From: an uncultured bacterium
GTDB lineage: Bacteria; Cyanobacteriota; Vampirovibrionia; Gastranaerophilales; Gastranaerophilaceae
DNA length: 53,568 nucleotides
Assembly (NCBI GenBank): GCA_902788345.1
Contig: CADAJP010000003.1
Location: 1-53,568 of the forward strand
Reading direction: 5' to 3'
The translations under genes and the position numbers were made by a program. Below are positions 1 to 8,053 of the stretch, piece after piece. A model generated the notes under the pieces. It made no database searches. It saw nothing but the letters and a program-made list of their open reading frames with translations, and was not told the DNA's origin. Numbering within the stretch: position 1 is the first letter of the stretch; the number at the start of each line of letters is the position of its first letter.

Positions 1-90
1 CGTTCCCATCCCGAACACGGTCGAAAAGATTCATTGAGGCGAAAATACTTGGAGGGCCACCTCCTGGGAAGATAGCTAGTTGCCGACACC
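1..90 (+). rRNA. rrf: 5S ribosomal RNA, 3' part (5' end outside window)
   Basis: The first 90 bases match the conserved 5S core, with CCCATCCCGAACACGG near the start and the CTTGG/CCTGGGAAGATAG helix region. They end in TAGTTGCCGACACC, the 3' strand of helix I that pairs with a 5' GGTGTCGGCAACTA. The start of the gene lies upstream of the window. This is presumably the end of a 16S-23S-5S operon read on the plus strand, since a strong terminator follows directly. Confidence 0.95.
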
Positions 91-98
91 TAATTTAG

Positions 99-143
99 AA
101 AAAGTGAGAATTAGAACAAGAAGTTCAATTCTCACTTTTTTTT
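99..143 (+). terminator. Rho-independent terminator of the 5S rRNA
   Basis: A perfect 14-bp stem (AAAAAGTGAGAATT at 99-112 with its complement at 127-140) has a 14-nt loop and runs into an uninterrupted T tract. It starts 9 nt after the 5S 3' end. Confidence 0.9.
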
Positions 144-169
144 AATTAAGTGGGTCAACATATCTATGC

Positions 170-322
170 GTATTTCCTAAGAAATACTTGATAGCAGCCT
201 CAAGTTAGTAAATTAGCAGCAAACAAGTTTGCTCAAATTTAGCCTAACATTTCGGCATACTATATCTCTAAGCCTCGTAACCTCGGCAAGAGCTATAGCA
301 TAGTTGCCGACACCTAATTTTC
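170..322 (+). ncRNA. Structured region holding a second 5S-tail copy (decayed or miniature 5S)
   Basis: No coding potential is seen between the two terminators, but three tight hairpins are: 170-187 (GTATTTC/GAAATAC, loop CTAA), 218-233 (AGCAAAC/GTTTGCT, loop AA) and 283-310 (TCGGCAA/TTGCCGA enclosing CTAT/ATAG). Bases 301-320 repeat the 5S tail (77-96) exactly, and the flanking ATAGC is shared too. The 283-310 hairpin looks like 5S helix I with the interior deleted. It may be a 5S deletion derivative or a small RNA; expression is unknown. Confidence 0.35.
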
Positions 323-354
323 AAAGCCCATTAGATAATTCTAATGGGCTTTTC
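323..354 (+). terminator. Second rho-independent terminator after the 5S-tail copy
   Basis: A perfect 13-bp stem (AAAGCCCATTAGA at 323-335, complement at 340-352, loop TAAT) is followed by a short T run. It begins 2 nt after the repeated 5S tail, mirroring the arrangement at the true 5S. Confidence 0.8.
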
Positions 355-471
355 AAATAGTTCGGCACTTCGCCCTCGCAATAAACGCCACCGTTCAAAA
401 CAAAATCGAAAAAATATTCATTTTCCGATTATTGTTTTTCGTCTCTCTCTTCGTTCGTGGCTCTGCTCGGG

Positions 472-708
472 CTATTCCATATTATTTATGAAGTCTTGAA
501 TATTTTTCTTAAATAGTTTGACTAATATACCTATCCTGTCACCCACTCCGATTTTAAACAAAATTGAGGAAACATGTGCTTTTGCAGTATCTTGGCTTAT
601 ATATAATTTTTGTGCAATTTGTTTATTTGTGTACCCTTTTAGTACATATTTCAGAACATCGTTCTCCCTTTCTGTCAGTTTGTATTTTCTTAAATCAAAA
701 TCATTCAT
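472..708 (-). CDS. Stand-alone LuxR/GerE-type HTH regulator, 78 aa
   Basis: Nearly the whole protein is a GerE-type helix-turn-helix: LTERENDVLKYVLKGYTNK, then QIAQKLYISQDTAKAHVSS, the hallmark of LuxR/NarL DNA-binding domains (about residues 10-65). No receiver or autoinducer-binding domain is attached, so it resembles the minimal GerE class, or the C-terminal half of a response regulator working alone. The start is set by AGAGGG about 8 nt upstream of the ATG. A perfect 20-bp inverted repeat lies 86-150 bp upstream and could be its operator. Target genes cannot be told from the sequence. Confidence 0.85.
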   Translation of the reverse strand: MNDFDLRKYKLTERENDVLKYVLKGYTNKQIAQKLYISQDTAKAHVSSILFKIGVGDRIGILVKLFKKNIQDFINNME

Positions 709-793
709 TTCTCTGCCCTCTATTATTAAATTTCCTTCTACAACTGTATTTTATTATAATTTTGATAATTTACCTTAATAATATTTCCATTTA

Positions 794-858
794 ATTAATA
801 ATTTACAAAAATTCACATATATTTTTTATGGAATTATTAATTTTTGTAAATTATTAAT
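794..858. repeat. Perfect 20-bp inverted repeat upstream of the LuxR-type gene
   Basis: The left arm 794-813 (ATTAATAATTTACAAAAATT) is exactly complementary to the right arm 839-858, with a 25-nt spacer. It is the main feature of the 287-bp gap 709-995. No T tract follows, so a terminator is unlikely. A regulatory dyad or the ends of a small decayed element are possible. Confidence 0.7.
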
Positions 859-971
859 ATAAAACAGGCAAATAAAAATATTCACATACATTTAAGCAGA
901 TGTAAGAAAGCAAAACCTATACATTTCAATAACTGACATAATACTATAACATAACCAAAAATAACCAACCT

Positions 972-997
972 AGACCTCAAACTGAGGTCTTTTTTTT
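972..997 (+). terminator. Plus-strand rho-independent terminator with no obvious gene in front
   Basis: An 8-bp perfect stem AGACCTCA/TGAGGTCT with a 3-nt loop is followed by eight T. The T tract fits termination of a plus-strand transcript, but both flanking genes are on the minus strand. The minus-strand gene's stop codon lies inside the T tract. Confidence 0.6.
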
Positions 998-1202
998 ACG
1001 GTTTTAATTTATTTTTCGGCACTACTAAACCACAATATTTACAGCCAAAATACTCCTGTGAATCATCAAGCGGCATAAAAAAATGTTCGCATTCTTCAGG
1101 TTTTTCAATAAGATCTCCGTCTGTTTCAGGAGTGTAGTCGGGGATTAGTTTTTTATATTTTTTACCTTTAAAAATTTTAACAAGTAATTCAAATATATAC
1201 AT
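996..1202 (-). CDS. Small putative zinc-ribbon protein, 68 aa
   Basis: I do not recognise the family. The C-terminal half has a C-x-H, then C-x-x-C spacing (CEHF ... CKYCGLVVPK) that looks like a zinc ribbon or knuckle; the N-terminus is lysine-rich and begins with a short hydrophobic stretch. Its ATG overlaps the stop of the cytidine deaminase gene by one base (TAATG), so it is probably translated by coupling with cdd in a two-gene minus-strand operon. The role is unknown. Confidence 0.7.
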   Translation of the reverse strand: MYIFELLVKIFKGKKYKKLIPDYTPETDGDLIEKPEECEHFFMPLDDSQEYFGCKYCGLVVPKNKLKP

Positions 1203-1588
1203 TACAGGCTGAAACTTTCCGGTAGCAATTGTGCAAGGGTGTATATTTTAAGTTCGTTTTTATTTTTTAATATAACATCAAGCTTGCTATCTTCTTCACA
1301 AAATTCGTGCAAAACCTGTCTGCATGCTCCACAAGGGGCGCAGTTGTCCTGATTTGGTGAATAAATAGCTATTGCTTTAATCTTTCTCTTACCTTCAGCA
1401 ATGGCGCTGCCTATTGCATTGCGTTCGGCACAAATGGATAAGCCATAGCTGGAATTTTCAAAATTGCATCCTGTATATATACTTCCGTCTTCTGTTTCAA
1501 GGCATGCTCCTACCGCAAACTTTGAATATGGGCTGTAAGAATATTTTGAAACTTCTATTGCTTTGTCCATCAATTCTTCATATGTCAT
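1202..1588 (-). CDS. cdd: Cytidine deaminase
   Basis: Hydrolyses cytidine and deoxycytidine to uridine and deoxyuridine in pyrimidine salvage. At 128 aa it has the normal length of the small tetrameric CDA class. The zinc and catalytic motifs are intact: CAERNAI around residue 53 (Cys ligand plus catalytic Glu) and PCGACRQV around residue 85 (two Cys ligands), as is the substrate-binding NFENSSYG segment. The start is supported by AGAGGT upstream of the ATG. It is followed by a coupled small zinc-ribbon gene and diverges from the 1753 gene across a 164-bp AT-rich gap that must hold both promoters. Confidence 0.95.
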   Translation of the reverse strand: MTYEELMDKAIEVSKYSYSPYSKFAVGACLETEDGSIYTGCNFENSSYGLSICAERNAIGSAIAEGKRKIKAIAIYSPNQDNCAPCGACRQVLHEFCEEDSKLDVILKNKNELKIYTLAQLLPESFSL

Positions 1589-1752
1589 ATTTCTACCTCT
1601 ATAATCATATAATATATGTTTTGAGTTAAAAAATTATCCCTTAATTGTATGAATATCGTTAAATTATATTAAATACAATTTCAGTTTTTTAAAGTTTCAG
1701 CGGAATTTTGCCGTTATAGAAAATGTAAATTTACAAATACCAAGGGTGTACT

Positions 1753-3009
1753 ATGGATGTATCAAGAATAGAAGCCTATAATCCAAAATATTACAGTTGG
1801 CGTGATATGACCGCCAAGGAAATTTTAAAATACAGTAAACAGGGTGTGGAAGTCCCTGATATTTATGTGCAGTGGGCTCAGGAGTTTTTGAAAAATATAA
1901 GTAAATATGACAATGATGAAGTAACTTATGAAAAGGCTAAAGCAGTAGAAAGACATGCTTCAGTAAGTACTAAATCCAATGTGCATAATAATTTGCTCGG
2001 CGGCGAAGAAAAAATTGAAGAACCAAATAAAACTGCAGATGTAAAAGCAAAAGAAAAAGAACCTGCTGTTGAAGAAGAAAAACCTGAAATTATTCCTAAT
2101 GTTTCGGTTTCTGCTGAAGTTTCGGCAAGCGGTGAATCAGGTTCTTCAAATGATGGAACAGAAGCATTAAGTGCAGCTAAAGCAAAGCATAAGGATATGA
2201 AAGACAATGGAATAAGTTTAAGAAAACAGGCACTTTCTTTTACAAATGACAGCACTCAAACTGCCAGAGAGGCCTTTATTTCAGGAATTCTTATGAAAGC
2301 TCTTGAAGGCGAATCTCAAAATGAAATTCAGGAATTGGAATCCGCAATGCAGAGTATTTTGGCTGAGGCGGAAGCAAAACAAGGCGAATTGAGTAATGAA
2401 GTTGCTACAATAAATAATGAAAAAAGTAATAATCTTACATTTATGAAGATTGAACAGCTTCAAAGAGAGCTTGAGCAGAGCGGAAGGTTGGCTCAAATAA
2501 TGCTTGGTCAGTCGTCAGGTTCTTTATCTGCTTTGGGAAATGAAATTGGTTCGCAGACGGATATAATATTGAGTGCCGGAGATTTTGGCAGTGAAACGAT
2601 AGACATAGGTAATGAGCTTATTGCAAGTTCACAGGATGCCTTCTTTATAAAAAGATTAATTAACACAATAATTGGTAAACGGGCTGTATCTGCCGGTGAA
2701 GGTTCAGTTGTCAGCGGTGAAAAAGCTCAGGGTATTCAATCGGCTGCAATGTCTGTAAATACTTCCGCAAAATCGCAAATAAATCAATTCCAAAACGAAG
2801 TAAATGCAAAAACAGGTGTTGCCGCAATGAGTAAAAAAGAACAAGGCTCTGCATCTGAACAGGATCCTATCACAGGCAAAGAAAAAGAATCTGATAAAGA
2901 TATCAAAACTGCGCAGAATGACGGAAGTGATACTACCGATAAATTGAATATAAATATTGATGAAATTCTAAAACGCAAAGTAAGACGCGGTGAAGTCAAT
3001 ATGGGTTAA
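1753..3009 (+). CDS. Lineage-specific hypothetical protein with coiled-coil centre, 418 aa
   Basis: I do not recognise a known domain. Residues 1-65 form a compact, aromatic-rich segment (NPKYYSWRDMTAKEILKYSK) that may be a small fold. Residues 90-150 are acidic, Lys/Glu/Ser/Ala-rich and probably disordered. Residues 170-260 are strongly helical and look like a coiled coil (EIQELESAMQSILAEAEAKQ). Residues 330-418 are polar and end in a basic patch. No signal peptide or membrane segment is seen. The ATG has AAGGGTG upstream. Its stop codon overlaps the convergent lipoprotein gene by 4 nt. The style resembles structural proteins of Gastranaerophilales, which is inference only. Confidence 0.75.
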   Translation: MDVSRIEAYNPKYYSWRDMTAKEILKYSKQGVEVPDIYVQWAQEFLKNISKYDNDEVTYEKAKAVERHASVSTKSNVHNNLLGGEEKIEEPNKTADVKAKEKEPAVEEEKPEIIPNVSVSAEVSASGESGSSNDGTEALSAAKAKHKDMKDNGISLRKQALSFTNDSTQTAREAFISGILMKALEGESQNEIQELESAMQSILAEAEAKQGELSNEVATINNEKSNNLTFMKIEQLQRELEQSGRLAQIMLGQSSGSLSALGNEIGSQTDIILSAGDFGSETIDIGNELIASSQDAFFIKRLINTIIGKRAVSAGEGSVVSGEKAQGIQSAAMSVNTSAKSQINQFQNEVNAKTGVAAMSKKEQGSASEQDPITGKEKESDKDIKTAQNDGSDTTDKLNINIDEILKRKVRRGEVNMG

Positions 3010-3410
3010 TCTCTTATATAGAAATTATTGGCTGTAAGCATTTTTGTCGGATAATCTTTTGTATAAGCCCTCATAAGATATGCACCTGTTTGATTTAGTG
3101 TGAAATAATCAGTATAATAATATACTTGCTCATTTCTTATTTTTACCATTTTACCCCATACAAGTTCGTACCCCAAACGTTCATTTGAGCCGAGTTTATA
3201 AACCTGAACAAGTATTTTATTCGTTTCTACAGGTTTCGGAGTTGTAATCAGATAATATATTTTATCCCCGGGTTTAAATACATTTGTTGTTGAAGTCATT
3301 GTATCTTTTGTAAACGGGTATTTGTTAAACAAAATGTATGCTTTGTTATCACAGGCTGTTGTAAAAAATAATAAAAACAATAGTGAAAATATGAATAATA
3401 TTTTTTTCAT
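3006..3410 (-). CDS. Putative lipoprotein, 134 aa
   Basis: A short basic start and hydrophobic core (MKKILFIFSLLFLLFFTTAC) end in a cysteine at residue 20. The -3 to -1 residues TTA fit a lipobox only loosely (Thr instead of Leu/Val at -3), so lipidation is likely but not certain. The mature part is beta-rich with many Tyr and Thr; no domain recognised. It starts 1 nt after the gcvT stop, so the two form an operon, but a link to glycine cleavage is not implied. Its stop shares a TTAA with the convergent 1753 gene. Confidence 0.75.
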   Translation of the reverse strand: MKKILFIFSLLFLLFFTTACDNKAYILFNKYPFTKDTMTSTTNVFKPGDKIYYLITTPKPVETNKILVQVYKLGSNERLGYELVWGKMVKIRNEQVYYYTDYFTLNQTGAYLMRAYTKDYPTKMLTANNFYIRD

Positions 3411-3411
3411 T

Positions 3412-4512
3412 TTAAACTCTGTTCCTTTTTTCTATAAACGGACGTTTTACAACCTTTGCATCATGTAATTTTTCCCGTATCATTACCTGAATAGTTTGAC
3501 CTGTTGTGATTTCAGCAATATTTTTAATATAGCCGAGTGCAATATTATGGTTTGTACTTGGGGAAACACAACCACTTGTAACATGTCCTATTTTTTCATT
3601 TTGATAATAAATTTCATACCCATGACGTGCAATGTTTTTATCTTCCATTACAAGACCAATTAATTTTTTGTTAGTCCCGTTTGAAATTTGATTCATAATA
3701 ACTTCTTTTCCGTTATAATCTTCTTTTTTATCCTTTGGTACTGACCAGCTAAGACCGGCTTCAATTGGCGTTGTTGTTTCATCAAGATCGTTGCCGTATA
3801 AGTGTAATGCCGCTTCAAGCCGGAGTGTATCTCTTGCTCCTAAGCCTATAGGTTTTATTCCAAATTCTTCCCCCTGCTTTAAAATTTCGTCCCATAAATA
3901 TTCTGAATATTCATTTTCTACAAGAAGTTCAAAGCCGTCTTCTCCGGTGTATCCTGTTCTTGATGCGAGCAATTTTATTCCGCAGATTGTTGTGTGTTTT
4001 ATTGTAAAAGATTTTTGGTCTTTGATGTCATAGCCCATTTTTTCCATAAGTTTAATTGCTTTTGGACCCTGAATGGCAAGCAGAGAATAATTATGTGATT
4101 GGTTATCTATTTTTACATCAAGTCCTCTTTTATTTCTTACAAGCCAGTTCAAATCTTCATCAATTCTTGATGCGTTACAAATTACAAGATAATTTTCTAT
4201 CCCGATTTTATAAATAATTAAATCATCTATCAGTCCGCCGTTTTTATTTGTAAGCTGACAATATACAGCTTTTTCATACGGCAGTTTGTCAATGCTTTGC
4301 GGAACTACTTTATTAAGAAAATCAGTTGCATCCTTTCCGCTAACAAAGACCTCGCCCATGTGCGACACATCAAAAACACCCAAGTTTTCTCTGACTGTTT
4401 TATGCTCTTCAATAATAGATGCGTATTGAACAGGCATGTGCCAGCCTGCAAAATCCACCATTTTTGCACCAAGTGCAACATGTTTATCGTGTAAGTATGT
4501 CTCTTTAACCAT
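3412..4512 (-). CDS. gcvT: Glycine cleavage system T protein (aminomethyltransferase)
   Basis: Transfers the methylene group from the aminomethyl arm of H protein to tetrahydrofolate. The 366 aa cover a full GcvT: N-terminal DKHVALGAKMVDFAGWHMPV, the folate-binding core with NASRIDEDLNWL and TGYTGEDGFEL, and a C-terminal barrel with GCVSPSTNHNIALGY. The ATG at 4512 is chosen because the family begins there and GAGAGAGATTGGGA lies upstream; a TTG 7 codons earlier is in frame but unlikely. gcvH and gcvP are not in the window, nor is a glycine riboswitch. The gene runs into the lipoprotein gene. Confidence 0.93.
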   Translation of the reverse strand: MVKETYLHDKHVALGAKMVDFAGWHMPVQYASIIEEHKTVRENLGVFDVSHMGEVFVSGKDATDFLNKVVPQSIDKLPYEKAVYCQLTNKNGGLIDDLIIYKIGIENYLVICNASRIDEDLNWLVRNKRGLDVKIDNQSHNYSLLAIQGPKAIKLMEKMGYDIKDQKSFTIKHTTICGIKLLASRTGYTGEDGFELLVENEYSEYLWDEILKQGEEFGIKPIGLGARDTLRLEAALHLYGNDLDETTTPIEAGLSWSVPKDKKEDYNGKEVIMNQISNGTNKKLIGLVMEDKNIARHGYEIYYQNEKIGHVTSGCVSPSTNHNIALGYIKNIAEITTGQTIQVMIREKLHDAKVVKRPFIEKRNRV

Positions 4513-4587
4513 AAATATCCCAATCTCTCTCAAACATTTATATTTTCTCTTTTTTAAAATTATTTGTCAAGAGAGAATATGCGGTCT

Positions 4588-4613
4588 AAAAAAGCCGGTC
4601 AAAGCCGGCTTTA
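4588..4613 (-). terminator. Terminator of the 52-aa gene (minus strand)
   Basis: On the minus strand an AAAGCCGG/CCGGCTTT stem closes on a 6-nt loop and ends in six T. It sits 17 nt after the stop of the small gene at 4630 and separates it from gcvT. Confidence 0.85.
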
Positions 4614-4629
4614 AAATTTTGTAATCAGG

Positions 4630-4788
4630 TTACATTAGACCTAAAACTTTTTTGTACCAGGAGAAAGACTCCAATTCATTACCATTGAAAGTTGTTTTCG
4701 CACATTGGTGTTTTAAGTAATCTTCAAATTCATCTGCGAAAGGTGATTTGATTTTCTTTACTTCTTTTTCTGTAACTGTTGCTGCCAT
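4630..4788 (-). CDS. Small protein of unknown function, 52 aa
   Basis: The reading frame MAATVTEKEVKKIKSPFADE ... FSWYKKVLGLM is preceded by a near-perfect AAAGGAG seven nt before the ATG and followed by its own strong terminator, which together make it a convincing monocistronic gene. The protein is soluble and charged, with one cysteine (position 29) and an aromatic C-terminal end; no family recognised. It diverges from the methyltransferase-like gene at 5016 across a 227-bp gap. Confidence 0.75.
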   Translation of the reverse strand: MAATVTEKEVKKIKSPFADEFEDYLKHQCAKTTFNGNELESFSWYKKVLGLM

Positions 4789-5001
4789 AAAACACTCCTT
4801 TACACATTTAAGTCCACAGACCCCATCACATGTCGTCTATATTATACATCATAATTGCATGATTTTCTATATATAAAACATGCGGATTAAAAAATTTGCC
4901 ACTATGAGCGGATATAAAATGTAAAATTTTGTAAAGTTATTTTGTTTTTATAAATATAAATTAATTAAACAAAATTTTAGTAAAAATTTTGATTATTTTA
5001 T

Positions 5002-5016
5002 GCTATAATTTTTGCA
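5002..5016 (+). promoter_or_regulatory. Extended -10 promoter directly against the ATG
   Basis: A TATAAT at 5004-5009 ends only 6 nt before the ATG at 5016, so transcription would start at or within a base or two of the start codon. TG at 5001-5002 sits one base upstream (TGC-TATAAT). No clear -35 is seen, which an extended -10 tolerates. A leaderless mRNA is implied. Confidence 0.65.
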
Positions 5017-5924
5017 TGATTTTTATCGGAGAAAACATACATATAATTTCAAAACAGGTCAAATCTGCATTGGAAAATAAAAATGAAAATTTTGTAAAAA
5101 AAATGATAAAAATTCAGCAAAATTTTGATGCAATTGATTTGAATGTTGGGCTTGCAAAGGGAAAACTTGACAACATTTTCGAGTGGCTTTTGACAATGTG
5201 CAGCGGGCAAAAAATATCGTTTGATTCTTCAAATATTGATGCGATAGAAAATGCTTTGAAGATAATTCCGAATCCTCATGAATGTTATATCAACAGTACT
5301 AATGCTGATGATGAAAAACTCGAACGTCTAACTGATATGGCATGTGAATTTGGTTGTAATTTAATCGCATTATCAATGTCAAAGGAAACCGGTGTTCCAA
5401 AAGATGCAGATGGCAGAATGGAACTGGTATTTAAGATATATGAAAAATGCATGGAAAAGGGTATAGATTCTGAAAAATTATTCTTTGATCCTTTAGTTTT
5501 GCCGTTAAGAGCAGATCAAAGTCAGGGTGTAGAAGTTTTAAATACAATAAAAATGATTAAAGAAAGTTTTGAACCAAAGGTTAATACTGTAATCGGGCTT
5601 TCTAATATTTCAAACGGTGTTGCGAATGAATACAGGGCTATGATTAACAGGGTATTTGCCGTTCTTTGTGTTGGAGCAGGGCTTGATTGTATGATTGCTG
5701 ATGCAAAAGACGAAGAACTTCAAAGAATTGTCAAAATGATTGAATGTAACAATCCGCAAACTGAAACAGATAAATTATACATAAATTTGTCAAATATGGT
5801 ACAATATTTTGGTAGAGTTCAGGATATTGAGTTTGATAAAAACGACAGACAGCAATGCAATATAATGAGTTCTGTAAAAGTGTTATTAAATGAGGAAGTT
5901 TTTTCCGGCGGACTTTACGTGTAA
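5016..5924 (+). CDS. Pterin-binding (methyltetrahydrofolate methyltransferase / DHPS-like) protein, 302 aa
   Basis: The fold is the pterin-binding TIM barrel shared by AcsE-type methyltetrahydrofolate:corrinoid methyltransferases, the MetH folate domain and dihydropteroate synthase. Signs are the opening MIFIGENIHI, then FDAIDLNVG, the Asn and Asp positions in YINSTNADDE, and VIGLSNISNG (MetH and AcsE have a similar GLSN-x-S). It is closer to AcsE than to FolP. No corrinoid protein or other Wood-Ljungdahl gene is in the window, so the methyl acceptor is unknown. The start at 5016 gives the canonical N-terminus; an upstream TTG (4989) lies in the promoter. The TPR gene follows after 6 nt. Confidence 0.75.
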   Translation: MIFIGENIHIISKQVKSALENKNENFVKKMIKIQQNFDAIDLNVGLAKGKLDNIFEWLLTMCSGQKISFDSSNIDAIENALKIIPNPHECYINSTNADDEKLERLTDMACEFGCNLIALSMSKETGVPKDADGRMELVFKIYEKCMEKGIDSEKLFFDPLVLPLRADQSQGVEVLNTIKMIKESFEPKVNTVIGLSNISNGVANEYRAMINRVFAVLCVGAGLDCMIADAKDEELQRIVKMIECNNPQTETDKLYINLSNMVQYFGRVQDIEFDKNDRQQCNIMSSVKVLLNEEVFSGGLYV

Positions 5925-5930
5925 GGTAGT

Positions 5931-8051
5931 ATGTATAGTATAGAGTTTTATAAAAATATGAAAATAAGAACTAAATTATTAACGGCAGTTTTGGTATCCG
6001 GGTTATGTTTAACAGGACTTCAGGCGCATGCATATATGAATCCTGAAGCAAGTGTTTTGTACCAGCAGGCTTGTTCGGCTGAACATCAGCAGGATTTGAA
6101 AGGTGCTATAGAAAAATTGGAACAGGCAATAAAAGTTTCCGGCGGGGATACCATGCTTTATACTAAACTTGCAGGTATTTATTCCGAGATAGATGAATAT
6201 GATAAGGCTTTGGAAAATTATAATAAGGTTATTGAAATCAATCCTGATGATGCTTTCATTTATATAAGTATCGGAAGTATTTATGAAAGCCAAAATAAAT
6301 ACAAAGATGCCCTAAATGCATATACAAAAGCTTTGGATATTTTCCCTGAGTATAAATACAATTATTTTAATATCGGGAATGTCCAGTATCAGCTGAAAAA
6401 TTACAAAGAAGCAATAAAAAATTATGAGTCGTTTCTTGATACCTATTCGGGACACTCAGAAGCAAGAGAAAATTTAGCGTCATCCTATCTTGCAATAAAA
6501 GATTATGAAAAAGCCAGAGCTGAATTTAAAAAAATATACGATAAAAATCCGAATGGTTTTAAATATTATTACCAATACGGGATTGCAATGTTAAACTTAA
6601 ACGAAACAGAAGATGCCGTAAAGTTTCTTGAAAAAGCTATAGAAATTGATCCTGATAACGATTCTGCTCATTTAGGTTTGGCTCAGGGGTATCAGGAATT
6701 GGGCAAAAAAGATATGTCTTATGAACAATATCAGATTGTTCTAAAAAGGATGCCTAACTTAAATACCGTAAGACTTGATTATGCAAATCTGCTTGCTGAT
6801 ATGGATAAAAATACCGAAGCAATTGAGCAGTATAATATGTATATTAAAGCATTTCCTAATGACATAAAGGGTTATTCAAATCTTGCTGATGTTTACAAAA
6901 ATGTAAAAAATTACGATAAAGCAATAGAAAATTATCTTGTAGCATTAAAGAAAGATTCAGATAATATTGATTTAAAGAAAGATATAGCAAACTGTTATCA
7001 TAATAAAAAAGATTATGATAATGCTTTAAAATATTATGATGAAATCTTAAAAGTTCAGCCTGACGATTTCAATGTAAGGTTTAATTATGCACTTGCTTTG
7101 CATGCTATGGAAAGATATGACGAAGCAATTGCGATATATAGAAATTTGTTATCTGAACGCAATGAAAAGACAATAATAAATAACCTGAATAATGCTCTTG
7201 TTTCACGAGCTCATGAATTGGTAAAAGATGGTGAAAGTGAAGATGCAATTGCAATGTTTAAAGAAGCAATAAAGGGCGGATATTCTGACGGGTATGTATA
7301 TTACGGACTTGCAAAAGCATATTCGGCTAAGGGTAATAATACAAAAGCTGCCGAAAATTATGAAAAAGCAATAGCTCTTGACCCTGATAAAACACAGTAT
7401 TCAGCTGATTATAGTGAATTTATTTCATCTGTTTATAAAACAAATGTAGAAGTAAAATCTACAGGTTCAAAAGAAGAATTGCCGTCTATAAATTTGTCGG
7501 TAAGTACTCCGGAAACGAAAGAAAAGCCAAAAGAACAAAAAGTTTCTCAGCCAAAACCTGCCGAAAAAACTTCTGATACTGCAAAAAAGAAGAGTCAGGA
7601 TTTTATAGCAGAAGGGGATAAAAATTACAAAAATAATAAATATGATGCAGCGATAAAAAATTATCAGGATTCTTTGCAATTAATTCCTGAAGATGCAGAA
7701 ACACTTTTAAAAATAGGTTCGATATATCAGGTTAAGGGTGATACTACAAAGGCAGTTAATTTTTATCAAAAGGCAATTATTGTAAATCCTGATTATACTG
7801 ATGGCTGGTTTAATCTTGGGCTTGCTTATGCAAAAGAAAATAACCTGATTGAATCACAAAAAAGTTTCGAAAAAGTTATAGAACTTGACGGCAATTATAA
7901 TTCCGGATACGCATATTATGCGTTGGCAATTGCTATGGAAAATCAAGGCAAAAAGTCAGAAGCTGTGAAGAATTATAAATCCTTTATAAAACACAGTCAG
8001 GATAAAGAATTAATAAATTCCGTTCAGGATAAAATTAAACAGCTGCAATAG
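5931..8051 (+). CDS. Exported tetratricopeptide-repeat protein, 706 aa
   Basis: After a signal peptide (hydrophobic LLTAVLVSGLCLTGLQAHA, cleavage probably after AHA near residue 34) come about a dozen consecutive 34-residue TPR units to roughly residue 490, with the classical W/L-G-Y-A-F-A-P pattern (for example YDKALENYNKVIEINPDD). A Pro/Lys/Ser-rich linker spans about 495-550, then four more TPRs follow. It is probably a periplasmic scaffold or assembly factor; no enzyme domain is present. The start has TAAGG upstream; the ATG at residue 10 would leave a better signal peptide and is an alternative. It shares an operon with the upstream methyltransferase-like gene. Convergent with priA, only 2 nt apart. 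Confidence 0.85.
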   Translation: MYSIEFYKNMKIRTKLLTAVLVSGLCLTGLQAHAYMNPEASVLYQQACSAEHQQDLKGAIEKLEQAIKVSGGDTMLYTKLAGIYSEIDEYDKALENYNKVIEINPDDAFIYISIGSIYESQNKYKDALNAYTKALDIFPEYKYNYFNIGNVQYQLKNYKEAIKNYESFLDTYSGHSEARENLASSYLAIKDYEKARAEFKKIYDKNPNGFKYYYQYGIAMLNLNETEDAVKFLEKAIEIDPDNDSAHLGLAQGYQELGKKDMSYEQYQIVLKRMPNLNTVRLDYANLLADMDKNTEAIEQYNMYIKAFPNDIKGYSNLADVYKNVKNYDKAIENYLVALKKDSDNIDLKKDIANCYHNKKDYDNALKYYDEILKVQPDDFNVRFNYALALHAMERYDEAIAIYRNLLSERNEKTIINNLNNALVSRAHELVKDGESEDAIAMFKEAIKGGYSDGYVYYGLAKAYSAKGNNTKAAENYEKAIALDPDKTQYSADYSEFISSVYKTNVEVKSTGSKEELPSINLSVSTPETKEKPKEQKVSQPKPAEKTSDTAKKKSQDFIAEGDKNYKNNKYDAAIKNYQDSLQLIPEDAETLLKIGSIYQVKGDTTKAVNFYQKAIIVNPDYTDGWFNLGLAYAKENNLIESQKSFEKVIELDGNYNSGYAYYALAIAMENQGKKSEAVKNYKSFIKHSQDKELINSVQDKIKQLQ

Positions 8052-8053
8052 TT

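Noticed and set aside
405..431. Terminator of the LuxR-type gene
   Set aside because: AATCG/CGATT dyad with a bulge and AT-only inner pairs; too weak to call.
1926..2255. Antisense frame of 109 codons inside the 1753 gene
   Set aside because: Low-complexity Ser/Ala shadow of an acidic coding region, no ribosome-binding site.
4513..4629. Glycine riboswitch upstream of gcvT
   Set aside because: The leader is short and lacks the tandem aptamer core; the only structure is the terminator of the 52-aa gene.
4989..5015. Upstream TTG start for the methyltransferase-like gene
   Set aside because: It would place the TATAAT box inside the gene and add nine residues not found in the family; the ATG at 5016 gives the normal N-terminus.
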